Source of the DNA: Niveispirillum sp. SYP-B3756
GTDB lineage: Bacteria; Pseudomonadota; Alphaproteobacteria; Azospirillales; Azospirillaceae
Reading direction: 5' to 3'
Length of the DNA stretch: 64,000 nt
Assembly (NCBI RefSeq): GCF_009495745.1
Contig: NZ_WIDQ01000016.1
Coordinates: 32,562 to 96,561 of the forward strand
Shown here one piece after another: positions 8,555 to 19,266 of this stretch. Within the stretch, counting starts at the first letter, position 1, and each line of letters begins with the position of its first letter. Made by a program: the position numbers and the translations under genes. The notes below the pieces were generated by a model. It had not been told where the DNA came from. It did no database searches and saw only the letters and a program-made list of their open reading frames with translations.

Positions 8555-8857
8555 ATGCTTGCTCCCGACATTGCGCTCGACACGGCCCCGCCGTCTGGCA
8601 CTGAGACGGCGGACCCCCGTTTGCAAATCGTCCGCGCCGCCATCGAAGAAATCCGCCCCGGCCTGCGCCGGGATGGCGGAGACTGTGAATTGCTGGGCAT
8701 GGAGGGCGACACCGTCAAGGTCCGGCTGACGGGCGCCTGTGTCATGTGCCGGCTGTCCAGCGCCACGCTGGACGGTATCCAGGCCCGCGTCGTTGAACGC
8801 CTGGGCACCTTCGTACGGCTGGTTCCGGTGATGGGACGGACACCGGGGGCGCACTGA
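8555..8857 (+). CDS. nifU: NFU-domain-only NifU (short form)
   Basis: Encodes 100 residues that correspond only to the C-terminal NFU domain of NifU, with the CxxC pair in TGACVMCRLSS. Full NifU has an IscU-like scaffold domain and a [2Fe-2S] domain before it; both are missing, and the ATG at 8555 follows an AGGAG site, so this is a complete short gene rather than a fragment. It sits between iscA and nifS in the normal nifU place. It probably transfers [4Fe-4S] clusters; the scaffold role may fall to SufU and SufBCD encoded at 28603-34337. Confidence 0.9.
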   Translation: MLAPDIALDTAPPSGTETADPRLQIVRAAIEEIRPGLRRDGGDCELLGMEGDTVKVRLTGACVMCRLSSATLDGIQARVVERLGTFVRLVPVMGRTPGAH

Positions 8858-8900
8858 CCTGCCCGTACTGCCCCCGTCCCTGACAGAAAGGGGAAGCACC

Positions 8901-10082
8901 ATGCAGCCCGTCTATCTGGACAATAACGCCACGACACGCACGGACCCGGAAGTGGTCAGCACCATGCTGCCTTATTTCGACGTGCATTTCGGCAATGCCT
9001 CTTCCAGCCACGGGTTCGGATCGGCGGCGGCGGACGGGATGCGGCTGGCACGGCGGCAGGTTCAGGCCCTGCTGGGGGCCGCGCAGGAGCAGGAGATCAT
9101 TTTCACTTCCGGCGGGACGGAGGCGAACAACATGGCCCTGCTGTCGGCGCTGGAGACCCAGCCCGACCGCGACGAGATCGTTGTCACCGCCGTTGAACAT
9201 CCGGCCATCCTGTCACTGGCGACGCATCTGGCGAAAACGCGCGGCGTGACCCTGCGGGTGGTGGAGGTGGACAGCAGCGGTCGGCTGGACCTTGATCAGT
9301 TCGACGAATATGTGGGCTCGCGTACCGCCCTGGTCTCGGTCATGTGGGCCAATAACGAGACGGGCACCCTGTTTCCCATCACCCACCTGGCCGAGCGCGC
9401 CCATGCCTTTGGCGCGCTGTTCCACACCGATGCTGTCCAGGCGGCCGGCAGGGTACCCATCGATCTGAAATCGGTGCCGGTGGACATGCTGTCGCTGTCT
9501 TCCCACAAGCTGCATGGTCCCAAGGGAGTCGGCGCCCTTTATGTGCGCAAGGGTGTCGCGGTGCGCCCCTTGCTGCGCGGCGGACGGCAGGAGCGGGGAC
9601 GCCGGGCGGGGACGGAGAATGTGCCCGGCATTGTCGGGCTCGGTGCCGCCGCCGCCCTGGCCACCCGGTATCTGGAGGTTGAGCAGGGCTGGGTCGGCGC
9701 GCTGCGCGACCAGTTGGAACAGGGGTTGATGCAGCGCATCGGCCAGGCCCGCGTGCTGGGCGATGTTCAGCACCGGCTGCCCAATACAAGCTGCATCGCC
9801 TTTGATTATGTGGATGGTGACGCGCTGCTGCTGCTGCTGGACCGGGTCGGCATCGCCGTTTCCTCCGGCGCGGCCTGCGCGTCGGGCGCCATGGAACCGT
9901 CGCATGTACTGCGCGCCATGCGCGTTCCCGCCAATGCGGCGCGTGGCGCCCTTCGCTTCTCGCTGTCGCGTGACACAACGACCCCGGATATCCACCGGGT
10001 GCTGGAGGAATTGCCCCCGATCGTCGCCCGTCTGCGCGCGAGTTCGCCCCTGTGGCGGGACCACGCGCCCGTCCCCGCATGA
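8901..10082 (+). CDS. nifS: Cysteine desulfurase NifS
   Basis: Encodes 393 residues. NifS removes sulfur from cysteine with pyridoxal phosphate and passes it to Fe-S assembly for nitrogenase. Visible features are the N-terminal YLDNNATTRTDPEVV, the PLP lysine in LSSHKLHGPKG, and the catalytic cysteine loop SSGAACASGAMEPSHVL. Its length is normal. It follows the short nifU by 43 bases and precedes nifV by 13 bases. Confidence 0.97.
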   Translation: MQPVYLDNNATTRTDPEVVSTMLPYFDVHFGNASSSHGFGSAAADGMRLARRQVQALLGAAQEQEIIFTSGGTEANNMALLSALETQPDRDEIVVTAVEHPAILSLATHLAKTRGVTLRVVEVDSSGRLDLDQFDEYVGSRTALVSVMWANNETGTLFPITHLAERAHAFGALFHTDAVQAAGRVPIDLKSVPVDMLSLSSHKLHGPKGVGALYVRKGVAVRPLLRGGRQERGRRAGTENVPGIVGLGAAAALATRYLEVEQGWVGALRDQLEQGLMQRIGQARVLGDVQHRLPNTSCIAFDYVDGDALLLLLDRVGIAVSSGAACASGAMEPSHVLRAMRVPANAARGALRFSLSRDTTTPDIHRVLEELPPIVARLRASSPLWRDHAPVPA

Positions 10083-10095
10083 GGAGAGGCATAGA

Positions 10096-11223
<1,128 letters not shown>

Positions 11224-11239
11224 ACCAAGGGAGGGCACC

Positions 11240-12001
11240 ATGGCGGGAAAGGATCGCCCACCCGGCCTGATGGCCATGGTGCGGGAGGATATCGGCTGTG
11301 TGAAGGCGCGCGATCCCGCCGCCCGCAATATGGCCGAGATCATCCTGACCTATCCCGGCCTGCATGCTGTCATCCATCATCGTGTGGCCCATCGGCTGTG
11401 GTGCCGGGGCCTGCGCTTTCCGGCGCGGTTTTTGTCCTGGTTCGCGCGGCTGGTGACCAATGTCGACATCCATCCCGGCGCCCGCATCGGGCGGCGCTTC
11501 TTCATCGACCATGGCGCCGGCGTCGTGGTGGGGGAAACGGCGGAGATCGGCAACGATGTCACGCTGTATCACGGGGTGACGCTGGGCGGGACCAGTTGGT
11601 CGCCGGGTAAGCGCCATCCCACCATCGGCAATGGGGTTCTGATCGGTGCTGGCGCCAAGATCCTGGGGCCCATCCATGTCGGTGCGGCGTCGCGCGTCGG
11701 GGCCAATTCGGTGGTGGTGGAGGATGTGCCGCCCGACATGACCGTGGTGGGCATTCCCGGCCGCATCGTGCGCGATCCGCGCTGCCGCAAGGCGGTGGCG
11801 GGGCGTATCGACCTGGAACGTCACCTGATCCCCGATCCGGTCGGGGAGGCGCTGACCCTGATGCTGGACCGCATCACCTTTCTGGAAACGCGGCTGGCCC
11901 ATATGCAGGGCCGGACCCCGCCGCCGCCGTCCCCGGTCGGGGCCGGCGGCAATGATTTTCGTGCCAAACACAAGCAGGGGACCGGCCATGGGCATCCTTG
12001 A
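11240..12001 (+). CDS. cysE: Serine O-acetyltransferase, nif-linked (CysE/NifP type)
   Basis: Encodes 253 residues. The left-handed beta-helix hexapeptide repeats and the catalytic segment [15 protein letters not shown] are clear, followed by [19 protein letters not shown]. It makes O-acetylserine for cysteine, which feeds NifS and SufS with sulfur. A nif-linked copy is known as nifP in Azotobacter. It begins 16 bases after nifV with GGGAGGG upstream, and its last 14 bases overlap nifW. The C-terminal tail beyond the acetyltransferase core is proline and glycine rich and looks dispensable. Confidence 0.93.
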   Translation: MAGKDRPPGLMAMVREDIGCVKARDPAARNMAEIILTYPGLHAVIHHRVAHRLWCRGLRFPARFLSWFARLVTNVDIHPGARIGRRFFIDHGAGVVVGETAEIGNDVTLYHGVTLGGTSWSPGKRHPTIGNGVLIGAGAKILGPIHVGAASRVGANSVVVEDVPPDMTVVGIPGRIVRDPRCRKAVAGRIDLERHLIPDPVGEALTLMLDRITFLETRLAHMQGRTPPPPSPVGAGGNDFRAKHKQGTGHGHP

Positions 12002-12338
12002 TGAACTATCCCGCCTTTCCTCGGCGGAAGATTTCTTTGTGCATCTTGACGTGCCTTACGATCCCGCCGTGGTGCGGGTCGCCCGGCTGCACATCATGCG
12101 GCGCATGGGCCAGTATCTGCGCGGTTCGGATGTCGATGGCGAATTGCTGACGGGGGAAGAGGCCGACCTGCGGGCCCTGTGCCGGTCACATCTGGAACAG
12201 GCCTACCAGGATTTCGTCGCCTCCAGCCCCATCGCGGAACGGCTGTTCAAGGTGCATCGCGACGCTGTGGCACCCAAGGCGCCCGAGGCAAAACCCTTTG
12301 TCCCGCTGGCGGCACTGGGCGAGGTGAAGGGGCCCTGA
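11988..12338 (+). CDS. nifW: Nitrogenase-stabilising protein NifW
   Basis: Encodes 116 residues beginning [26 protein letters not shown], the NifW signature. NifW interacts with the MoFe protein and is thought to protect or mature it under oxygen. The start overlaps the end of the cysE gene by 14 bases. It is the last gene of the iscA-nifU-S-V-cysE-nifW operon; a perfect hairpin follows 13 bases after its stop. Confidence 0.93.
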   Translation: MGILDELSRLSSAEDFFVHLDVPYDPAVVRVARLHIMRRMGQYLRGSDVDGELLTGEEADLRALCRSHLEQAYQDFVASSPIAERLFKVHRDAVAPKAPEAKPFVPLAALGEVKGP

Positions 12339-12351
12339 CGCATCGCCGACA

Positions 12352-12377
12352 CAGACCCGACAGACCTGTCGGGTCTG
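12352..12377. terminator. Perfect hairpin after nifW overlapping the next NifA site
   Basis: CAGACCCGACAG and CTGTCGGGTCTG form a 12-base perfect stem with an AC loop. There is no T-run. Its right arm contains the first two thirds of the NifA site at 12367-12382, so the same bases may act as a nifW terminator in RNA and as part of the activator site in DNA. Confidence 0.6.
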
Positions 12378-12382
12378 CGACA
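12367..12382. promoter_or_regulatory. NifA upstream activator sequence of fixABCX
   Basis: TGTCGGGTCTGCGACA is an exact TGT-N10-ACA site. It is 67 bases before the -24/-12 promoter. It differs by one base from the site at 8063. Confidence 0.9.
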
Positions 12383-12420
12383 AAGCCCGTCTGGCCCCCC
12401 GTGACGGGTGATGGGTGGAA

Positions 12421-12433
12421 AATCAAGTGGTTA
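12421..12433 (+). promoter_or_regulatory. Likely IHF site between NifA site and fixA promoter
   Basis: AATCAAGTGGTTA fits the IHF consensus WATCAANNNNTTR at every position. It lies between the NifA site and the sigma-54 promoter, where DNA bending is needed. Confidence 0.65.
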
Positions 12434-12449
12434 GGTCAAAACCAAGGGT

Positions 12450-12465
12450 TGGCACGCCGCTTGCC
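12450..12465 (+). promoter_or_regulatory. Sigma-54 -24/-12 promoter of fixABCX-modD
   Basis: TGGCACGCCGCTTGCC matches TGGCAC-N5-TTGC. The expected start near 12477 is about 34 bases before fixA. Confidence 0.93.
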
Positions 12466-12510
12466 TTTGGGATGTAAGGACATCAGTGGCAAGGGATGGG
12501 AGACTTGAAG

Positions 12511-13365
12511 ATGCATATCGTGGTCTGCCTCAAACAGGTTCCCGACAGCGCCCAGATCCGGGTTCACCCCGTGACCAACACGATCATGCGCCAGGGCGTG
12601 CCCACCATCATCAATCCCTATGACCTGTTCGCGCTGGAAGAGGCCTTGCGCCTGCGCGACCGGCTGGGCGGGGAGGTGACGGTGCTGACCATGGGGCCGC
12701 CCATGGCGGAGGACGCGCTGCGCAAGGCGCTGACTTTCGGTGCCGACCGGGCCGTGCTGCTGACCGACCGATCCTTTGCCGGATCGGACACGCTGGCCAC
12801 CAGCTATGCGCTGTCCATGGCCCTGGCGAAGATCGGTGAGGTATTCGGGCCGACGCCCATTGTCTTCACCGGCAAGCAGACCATCGATGGCGACACGGCC
12901 CAGGTCGGCCCCGGCATCGCCAAGCGCCTGGGCCTGAACCAGCTGACCTATGTCGCCCGCATCTGCGACCTGGACCCGGCAGCGGGGACCATCAGCGTGG
13001 AACGCCGGGCGGAAGGCGGGGTCCAGGTGCTGGAAACCCGGATGCCGGTGCTGATCACCATGCTGGAGGGCACGAACGAGATGCGCCGCGGCTCGCTGGA
13101 CGATGCCTATCGGGCCGCGCGGTCGCAGATCGTGAAATGGAGTGCCGCCGATGCCGGCATCACCGAACTGGCCAAATGCGGCCTGAAAGGGTCGCCCACC
13201 ATCGTGAAGAAGGTGTTCGCCCCCCAGGCCCGTGCCGAGAAGGTGCAGCAGATCCCCACCAGCGACCTGTCCACCGATGCGCTTGCGGCCAGTGTCATGG
13301 CCGCGATCTTCCAGAAGCAGCCGGCGCTTGAGGGCGATCTGCTGCGCTTCGCCGCCGGGCAGTGA
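12511..13365 (+). CDS. fixA: Electron-bifurcating flavoprotein subunit FixA
   Basis: Encodes 284 residues of the ETF beta family. FixAB with FixCX form a membrane-bound bifurcating complex that uses NADH to reduce quinone and, at low potential, ferredoxin for nitrogenase. The N-terminus [20 protein letters not shown] and the conserved [14 protein letters not shown] are diagnostic. The ATG at 12511 is preferred to one at 12496 because a GGGAG site is correctly spaced from it and the family starts MHIVV. First gene of a NifA-driven operon. Confidence 0.96.
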   Translation: MHIVVCLKQVPDSAQIRVHPVTNTIMRQGVPTIINPYDLFALEEALRLRDRLGGEVTVLTMGPPMAEDALRKALTFGADRAVLLTDRSFAGSDTLATSYALSMALAKIGEVFGPTPIVFTGKQTIDGDTAQVGPGIAKRLGLNQLTYVARICDLDPAAGTISVERRAEGGVQVLETRMPVLITMLEGTNEMRRGSLDDAYRAARSQIVKWSAADAGITELAKCGLKGSPTIVKKVFAPQARAEKVQQIPTSDLSTDALAASVMAAIFQKQPALEGDLLRFAAGQ

Positions 13366-13391
13366 CCGGGCGGCCAGAGAGGAACCAGACC

Positions 13392-14495
13392 ATGACCGAC
13401 GCACCGAAGGCCGATGCCCCCAAGCCCGCCGCCGGCCGGGCCGGCACCAAGCGTGAACTGCCCGAGCATTTCAAGGCTTACCGCCATGTCTGGGTGGTGA
13501 TCGAATGTGAGCATGGCATCGTCCACCCGGTGTCGCTGGAACTGCTGGGTGAGGGCCGGAAGCTGGCCGACAAGCGCGGGGTGGAACTGGCCGGCGTGGT
13601 GCTGGCGGGGGACCCGCTGACGGCGGCACAGGTGGCCGCCGCCGCCTTTGAACATGGTGCCGACCTGGCCTATGTCGTCACCGACCCGATCCTGGCCCAT
13701 TACCGCAACGAGTCCTATACGCGGGCCATGACCGATCTGGTCAACACCTACAAGCCGGAAATCCTGCTGCTGGGGGCCACCAATCTGGGCCGCGACCTGG
13801 CGGGATCGGTGGCCACCACGCTGCTGACCGGATTGACGGCGGATTGTACGGAGCTGGCCATCGATGATGAAGGATCGCTGGCGGCGACGCGGCCGACCTT
13901 TGGCGGCTCCCTGCTCTGCACCATCATGACACTTAATTACCGGCCGCAGATGGCGACGGTGCGGCCGCGCGTGATGTCGCTGCCGGAACGCACGCCCGGT
14001 CGCTGGGGCCGCATTGTCGAACATCCCCTGAACCTGACCGAGGCCGACATCATCACCAAGGTCCTGCGCTTCGTGGCCGACAGGGAGAGCGACAAGGCCC
14101 AGCTGGCCTATGCCGACATCGTCGTGGCCGGCGGGCTGGGCCTGCGCTCGGCCGAGAATTTCCAGCTGGTGCGGTCGCTGGCCGAAGTGCTGGGGGCCGA
14201 ATATGGCGGGTCCCGGCCGCTGGTGCAGAAGGGCTGGATCAGTGCCGACCGGCAGATCGGCCAGACCGGCAAGACCATCCGGCCCAAGCTCTATATCGCC
14301 GCCGGCATCTCCGGCGCCATCCAGCACCGGGTTGGGGTGGAAGGGGCGGACACCATCGTTGCCATCAATACCGACCCCAAGGCCCCTATTTTCGAATTCG
14401 CCCATCTGGGCGTGGTGGCGGATGCCATCGAGCTGCTGCCGGCCCTGACCCGGGCCTTCAGGGCGCATCTGTCGGTCAACCGCCTTGCCGGCTGA
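13392..14495 (+). CDS. fixB: Electron-bifurcating flavoprotein subunit FixB
   Basis: Encodes 367 residues of the ETF alpha family. After a short proline/alanine-rich N-terminal extension, the core begins [23 protein letters not shown]. The C-terminal FAD-binding region [22 protein letters not shown], with [13 protein letters not shown], is typical. It pairs with FixA and follows it by 26 bases. The N-terminal tail of about 25 residues is longer than in ordinary ETF alpha but usual for FixB. Confidence 0.96.
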   Translation: MTDAPKADAPKPAAGRAGTKRELPEHFKAYRHVWVVIECEHGIVHPVSLELLGEGRKLADKRGVELAGVVLAGDPLTAAQVAAAAFEHGADLAYVVTDPILAHYRNESYTRAMTDLVNTYKPEILLLGATNLGRDLAGSVATTLLTGLTADCTELAIDDEGSLAATRPTFGGSLLCTIMTLNYRPQMATVRPRVMSLPERTPGRWGRIVEHPLNLTEADIITKVLRFVADRESDKAQLAYADIVVAGGLGLRSAENFQLVRSLAEVLGAEYGGSRPLVQKGWISADRQIGQTGKTIRPKLYIAAGISGAIQHRVGVEGADTIVAINTDPKAPIFEFAHLGVVADAIELLPALTRAFRAHLSVNRLAG

Positions 14496-14507
14496 AGGAG
14501 GCTTCCC

Positions 14508-15812
14508 ATGATCGAGGAACGGTTTGATGCCATCGTCGTCGGTGCCGGCCCGTCGGGCAATGCCGCCGCCTACACGATGGCCAAGGAAGGGCTGAAGGTC
14601 CTGCAACTGGAGCGCGGGGAATATCCCGGCTCCAAGAATGTGCAGGGCGCCATTCTCTATGCCGACGCGCTGGAGAAGATCATCCCGGATTTCCGGGAGG
14701 ATGCGCCCCTGGAACGCCATGTCATCGAACAGCGGCTGTGGACCATGGATAATGGTTCCCATGTCGGCATGCATTACCGTTCCGACGATTTCAACGAGGA
14801 ACGCCCCAACCGCTACACCATCATCCGCGCCCAGTTCGACCGATGGTTCAGCGGCAAGGTACGGGAGGCGGGGGCCGTGCTGCTGTGCGAGACGACGGTG
14901 ACCGAACTGCTGCGCGACACGGCGGGCCGCGTCATCGGCGTGCGCACCGACCGCGGGGGCGGCACGGCCTTCGCCGATATCGTGATCCTGGGCGAGGGGG
15001 TCAATGGCCTGGTGGGCCAGCGCGCCGGCCTGCGCCCGGAACTGAAGCCCGACACCGTGGCGCTGGCCGTGAAGGAAATGCATTTCCTGCCGCGCGAGAC
15101 CATCGAGGCGCGCTTCAACCTGAAGGGCAATGAAGGCGTGGTGATCGAGGCCATGGGCACCATCACCGACGGGATGACCGGAACGGGCTTCCTCTATACC
15201 AACCAGGAATCCATCTCCATCGGCATCGGCTGCATCGTGTCGGATTTCACCGAGAGCAACCGCACGCCCTACGGATTGCTGGAAGCCTTCAAGCGCCATC
15301 CGTCCGTGCAGCCGCTGCTGGAAGGATCGGAATGCAAGGAATATGTCGCCCACCTGATCCCGGAGGGCGGCTATAACGCCATGCCGCAGCTCTATGGTGA
15401 CGGCTGGATCGTGGTCGGCGATGCCGGCCAGTTCGTCAATGCCGTCCATCGCGAAGGCTCCAACCTGGCCATGACCACCGGGCGGATTGCCGCCGAAACG
15501 GTGGTGTGGCTGAAGCGTCGGCGCGAGGAACTGAGCAAGGGCAACTTGGCCGAATATCAGCGGCGCCTGGAAGAGACCTTTGTGATGAAGGACATGAAGA
15601 AGTACCGGAAGATCCCGGACTTTCTTCATCACAACAAGCATTTCTTCAATCTTTATCCCAAGCTGCTGAGCGGTGCCGCCCAGACCTGGTTCCGGGTCGA
15701 TGGCGTCGACAAGCGCACCAAGGAAAAGCAGATTTTCCAGTCGTTCCGCGCCGGCCGGAAGCTTACCGGCCTGATCGGCGATGCCTTCAAACTGGCGAGG
15801 TCATGGCGATGA
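14508..15812 (+). CDS. fixC: FixC flavoprotein (ETF:quinone oxidoreductase type)
   Basis: Encodes 434 residues. The N-terminal FAD dinucleotide motif [16 protein letters not shown] and the later [23 protein letters not shown] are those of FixC. It takes the high-potential electrons from FixAB to quinone at the membrane with FixX. It lies 12 bases after fixB, and its stop overlaps the fixX start, giving a tight fixABCX operon. Confidence 0.96.
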   Translation: MIEERFDAIVVGAGPSGNAAAYTMAKEGLKVLQLERGEYPGSKNVQGAILYADALEKIIPDFREDAPLERHVIEQRLWTMDNGSHVGMHYRSDDFNEERPNRYTIIRAQFDRWFSGKVREAGAVLLCETTVTELLRDTAGRVIGVRTDRGGGTAFADIVILGEGVNGLVGQRAGLRPELKPDTVALAVKEMHFLPRETIEARFNLKGNEGVVIEAMGTITDGMTGTGFLYTNQESISIGIGCIVSDFTESNRTPYGLLEAFKRHPSVQPLLEGSECKEYVAHLIPEGGYNAMPQLYGDGWIVVGDAGQFVNAVHREGSNLAMTTGRIAAETVVWLKRRREELSKGNLAEYQRRLEETFVMKDMKKYRKIPDFLHHNKHFFNLYPKLLSGAAQTWFRVDGVDKRTKEKQIFQSFRAGRKLTGLIGDAFKLARSWR

Positions 15813-16123
15813 TGAATATCGGAGAAGCGGGCGGCACCGCCCCGGTCAAGGTCGAGGAACGGCTGTTCCAGAACCGCTACATGGTGGATGCGGGCCGACC
15901 CCATATCCGCATCCGGCCGCATGAAACGCCGTCCAAGGCGCTGCTGGCCATGACGCGGCTGTGCCCGGCCGGCTGCTACAGCGTGAATGACCGGGGGCAG
16001 GTGGAGGCCGTGGTGGATGGCTGCGTCGAATGCGGCACCTGCCGCGTCGTCACGGCCCAGACCGGGGAGCTGGAATGGAACTATCCCCGTGGCGGCTTCG
16101 GTGTGCTGTTCAAGTTCGGCTGA
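15803..16123 (+). CDS. fixX: FixX ferredoxin-like subunit
   Basis: Encodes 106 residues from the ATG at 15803, which overlaps the fixC end by 10 bases and has GAGG just upstream; in-frame ATGs at 15809 and 15812 are possible alternatives. The cysteine motifs CPAGCYSV and CVECGTCRV belong to FixX, which partners FixC in the bifurcating complex. The C-terminus [15 protein letters not shown] is strongly family-like. Its stop overlaps modD by one base. Confidence 0.93.
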   Translation: MAMMNIGEAGGTAPVKVEERLFQNRYMVDAGRPHIRIRPHETPSKALLAMTRLCPAGCYSVNDRGQVEAVVDGCVECGTCRVVTAQTGELEWNYPRGGFGVLFKFG

Positions 16124-17001
16124 TGACGATGGCGGGTCCTTCCGGCGGCGACCCCTGGGCGGTTTCCGACGCGGCGATCGAGCGGTTGCTGGAAGAGGAT
16201 CTTCGTTTCGGCGATCTGACCACGCGGGCCCTGGGGATCGGGCCCACGCCAGGGCGCATGCTGTTCCAGGCCCGTATGCCCCTGGTGCTGGCGGGCGTGG
16301 AGGAAGCGGCGCGGATGCTGGTCCGGCTGGGGATTACGGTCGGGGATGCTGCGCCGCCGGGCAGCCGCTGTGATCCCGGCCGCCTGCTGCTGACGGCGAC
16401 GGGGCCGGCCGCGGCGCTGCATGCCGGTTGGAAGGCGGCCCAGACCCTGATGGAATGGTCATCGGGCATTGCCACGGCGACCCGTGGCATCGTTGACGCC
16501 GCCCAGGCCGTCAATCCGCACATTGCCGTGCTGTGCACGCGCAAATCCGCGCCCTTCACCCGGCAACTGGCCCTGAAGGCCATCCAGGCTGGCGGGGGCG
16601 ACGCCCATCGTCTGGGGCTGTCCGACACGATCCTGCTGTTCCCCGAACACCGGGTCTTCCTGGACCCGCCCGACGATCTGGGATCGGCGGTCGCGCGGTT
16701 GCGCTGGGCGGCACCGGGCCGGTCGGTCATGGTCGAGGTCACCAGCGAGGCCGAGGCCCTGGCCGCTGCCGACGCCCTGGTGGATGTCATCCAGCTTGAA
16801 AAATTCCCCCCCGAGCGGGTCGACCGTCTGGCCAGACGCTTGCTGCGGCGCAGTGATGGTCGCCCCCTGCTGGCCGCCGCCGGTGGCATCAATGCTGCCA
16901 ATGCGGGTGCATATGCGAAGGCGGGTGCCGACATCATCGTGACCTCGGCACCGTACAATGCGATGCCAACGGATATTCAGGTGACCCTGAATGTATTGTG
17001 A
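16123..17001 (+). CDS. modD: ModD, nicotinate-nucleotide pyrophosphorylase-like molybdenum protein
   Basis: Encodes 292 residues. The fold and motifs of quinolinate phosphoribosyltransferase are seen (LLEEDLRFGDLTTRALG, CTRKSAPFTRQLALKAIQAGGGDAHRLGLSD). The sequence and company match ModD, a homologue found with molybdenum uptake and nif genes, so a role in molybdenum metabolism rather than NAD synthesis is likely but unproven. The start overlaps the fixX stop (TGATG), so it is the fifth gene of the fixABCX operon. The DNA turns AT-rich right after its stop. Confidence 0.85.
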   Translation: MTMAGPSGGDPWAVSDAAIERLLEEDLRFGDLTTRALGIGPTPGRMLFQARMPLVLAGVEEAARMLVRLGITVGDAAPPGSRCDPGRLLLTATGPAAALHAGWKAAQTLMEWSSGIATATRGIVDAAQAVNPHIAVLCTRKSAPFTRQLALKAIQAGGGDAHRLGLSDTILLFPEHRVFLDPPDDLGSAVARLRWAAPGRSVMVEVTSEAEALAAADALVDVIQLEKFPPERVDRLARRLLRRSDGRPLLAAAGGINAANAGAYAKAGADIIVTSAPYNAMPTDIQVTLNVL

Positions 17002-17189
17002 ATCATATATTTATATTAAAATAATTTGTTCGGCGAATATTGAATCTATTTTGGATGAGCTTTATGAATCCGCTTGCGAGTCCCTTTTGCACCTGCGAAA
17101 CTGTTTGACGGGTGCTTGGTTTGACGAGCGTCATCCCCGTTGCAAAGCATCCATATCGGTAGGCCTCGAGACACGAAAGGATTCGTGCG

Positions 17190-18971
17190 ATGCCACTGGT
17201 TAGTTCCGCTTCGCAGTCCCCAGCCGTTTCCCCGCCGCCCGCCGTTGGCGCTGATCGGCATCGTGGTTCCGGGTTCTCATCCCGTGCTGAAATTGCCTTG
17301 CACGGGGTGTATGAGATTTCCAAAATCCTGGCGGTCCCGAACCGTCTGGAAACGACCCTGTCCAACGTGCTGGCATTGCTGTCCAGTTTTCTGGAAATGC
17401 ATCACGGCATCATCGCGCTGTTCAGCGAGGATGGGACGCCGCAGATGGTGGTGGGGCTGGGCTGGACAGAAAAGAACGCCAAGAGCTATTTCGACCGGCT
17501 GCCAGAAAGGGCGATCGGCCAGATCGTCACCACCAAGATGCCGGTGGTGGTGGGCAATGTCGCGGACAATCCGCTGTTTGAGGATTGGGCTCCGGCGGAA
17601 TGGGGGGAAGCGTCGCGCGTTTCCTTCGTTGGGGTGCCCATCAAGGATCGGGAAAGGGTTATCGGCACCCTGACCCTGGACCGCACTTGGGATGCGCAGG
17701 CGAACTTCCGGCTGGATGAGGATGTGCGTTTCCTGGTGATGATCGCCAATCTGGTGGGGCAGACAGTGCGGCTGCATGAACTGATCGCCCGCGACCGAGA
17801 ACGGTTGATGAGCGCGCAGCGCATGTTGGAAAAAGAACTGTCACAGACCGTGCGCCCGGAACGTGATCCTGGACCTGCGGGCATTGTCGGTGACAGCCAG
17901 GCGATCCGTTCCGTGATCGACAAGATCAAGATTGTTGCCCGCAGCAATTCAACCGTGCTGTTGCGCGGGGAGTCTGGTACCGGCAAGGAACTGTTCGCCC
18001 GGGCCACCCATGACCTTTCCTCCCGTCGTTCTGGTCCCTTCATTAAACTGAACTGTGCCGCCTTGCCGGAAAGCATGCTTGAGTCCGAGCTTTTCGGACA
18101 TGAGAAAGGTGCCTTTACCGGTGCCTTGGCGCAGCGGAAGGGTCGGTTTGAACTGGCCCACGGCGGCACCCTGTTCCTGGACGAGATCGGGGAGATCTCT
18201 GCGTCATTCCAGGCGAAGCTGCTGCGCGTGCTGCAGGAGGGGGAATTTGAACGGGTTGGCGGGACGCGAACGTTGAAGGTCGATGTGCGTCTGGTCTGCG
18301 CCACCAACCGGAACCTGGAAGAGGCAGTTGCCCGTAGTGAATTCCGGGCCGATCTCTACTACCGGATCAATGTCGTTTCGATCTTTCTGCCGGCCCTGCG
18401 TGATCGGCGGCAGGATATCATGCCCCTGGCGGGGGAGTTTCTGCGCCGATTCAATGATGAACATGGCACGGCCAAGACGCTGAGCGCTTCGGCGCGGGCC
18501 GTACTGGAAAGCTGTTTCTTCCCCGGCAATGTCCGGGAACTGGAAAATTGCGTTCGGCGGACCGCCACCTTGTCGCGTGACGCGGGCATCGGTGCGGACG
18601 ACTTCGCCTGCAGGCATGATGAATGCCTCTCTGCGACCCTGTGGCAGGGCGTGATCGGACCGGGAAATGCCCTGAAAATCGTTTCCCGTCCATCGGCACC
18701 TCTTCCGATGCCGCCGCCACTATCCCCCCCAACGCCGACCTCCGATGGCGAGGAAGCATTGGATACGGGATTGGGCATGCCGGGCGCCTGTCCGCAGGCA
18801 GCCACCTGTACGGCGGCGCAGGGTGACCGCATGTCGGAGCGGGAACGGCTGCTGCAGGCCATGGAGATGGCCGGCTGGGTTCAGGCAAAGGCAGCCCGGC
18901 TGCTGAACCTGACCCCGCGTCAGGTCGGTTACGCCCTGGTCAAGCATAATATCCCGGTCAAGAAATTCTGA
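17190..18971 (+). CDS. nifA: Nif-specific sigma-54 activator NifA (oxygen-sensitive type)
   Basis: Encodes 593 residues: an N-terminal GAF domain (about 35-190), an AAA+ domain with Walker A GESGTGKE, the sigma-54 contact loop GAFTGA near residue 308 and Walker B TLFLDEIGE, and a C-terminal HTH (WVQAKAARLLNLTPRQVGYAL). The oxygen-sensing cysteines are complete: C-x11-C in SCFFPGNVRELENC near 442, and C-x4-C in ACRHDEC near 474. It activates the sigma-54 promoters of this island. GAAAGGA precedes the ATG. Upstream 188 bases are AT-rich and show no clear NifA site, so nifA is probably controlled by other regulators. Confidence 0.97.
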   Translation: MPLVSSASQSPAVSPPPAVGADRHRGSGFSSRAEIALHGVYEISKILAVPNRLETTLSNVLALLSSFLEMHHGIIALFSEDGTPQMVVGLGWTEKNAKSYFDRLPERAIGQIVTTKMPVVVGNVADNPLFEDWAPAEWGEASRVSFVGVPIKDRERVIGTLTLDRTWDAQANFRLDEDVRFLVMIANLVGQTVRLHELIARDRERLMSAQRMLEKELSQTVRPERDPGPAGIVGDSQAIRSVIDKIKIVARSNSTVLLRGESGTGKELFARATHDLSSRRSGPFIKLNCAALPESMLESELFGHEKGAFTGALAQRKGRFELAHGGTLFLDEIGEISASFQAKLLRVLQEGEFERVGGTRTLKVDVRLVCATNRNLEEAVARSEFRADLYYRINVVSIFLPALRDRRQDIMPLAGEFLRRFNDEHGTAKTLSASARAVLESCFFPGNVRELENCVRRTATLSRDAGIGADDFACRHDECLSATLWQGVIGPGNALKIVSRPSAPLPMPPPLSPPTPTSDGEEALDTGLGMPGACPQAATCTAAQGDRMSERERLLQAMEMAGWVQAKAARLLNLTPRQVGYALVKHNIPVKKF

Positions 18972-19014
18972 CATTGGTTCCCGGCAATTCGCCCCTTAGG
19001 AGTGGAGTTTCCCC

Positions 19015-19224
19015 ATGAAGCTGAGCGCACGGAACGTCATCGCGGGACGGGTTATTGCCGTCACCAAGGGGATGACGACAGCCAATGTGAAGATCGACAT
19101 CGGAAATGGCTGTGTGATCACATCCGCCATCACCAACGAGGCGGTGGCGGACATGGACATCAAGGTTGGTGATGAGGTTTCGGCAATCGTAAAATCCTCA
19201 GACGTGATCATCGGCAAGGATTGA
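19015..19224 (+). CDS. mop: Molybdenum-pterin binding protein (molbindin, Mop)
   Basis: Encodes 69 residues, a single Mop domain: MKLSARNVIAGRVIAVTKG followed by VKIDIGNGCVITSAITNEAV and VGDEVSAIVKSSDVIIGKD. Molbindins store molybdate as oligomers in the cytoplasm and can feed cofactor synthesis. It lies 43 bases after nifA with TTAGGAG upstream, on the same strand, and ends in a strong terminator. Confidence 0.95.
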   Translation: MKLSARNVIAGRVIAVTKGMTTANVKIDIGNGCVITSAITNEAVADMDIKVGDEVSAIVKSSDVIIGKD

Positions 19225-19240
19225 TTGTTTCCGGTTCAAA

Positions 19241-19266
19241 CACACGCGGCATCAATGCCGCGTGTG
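19241..19266. terminator. Bidirectional hairpin between mop and the DUF2478 gene
   Basis: CACACGCGGCAT pairs with ATGCCGCGTGTG, a perfect 12-base stem. The loop bases belong to the stop codon of the minus-strand gene. It lies 16 bases after the mop stop and separates two convergent genes. Confidence 0.85.

Noticed and set aside
13107..15641. Long open frame (844 codons) on the minus strand opposite fixA, fixB and fixC
   Set aside because: Composition is that of an antisense shadow of high-GC genes (rich in His, Gln, Arg, Gly), with no family motif and no ribosome site; the plus strand has three certain genes.
16975..16992. ATTCAGG-TGAC-CCTGAAT inverted repeat at the end of modD
   Set aside because: Only 7 bases long, inside coding sequence and without T-run; may be chance.
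17002..17189. NifA site or sigma-54 promoter for nifA
   Set aside because: No TGT-N10-ACA and no convincing GG-N10-GC with flanking match in this AT-rich gap.
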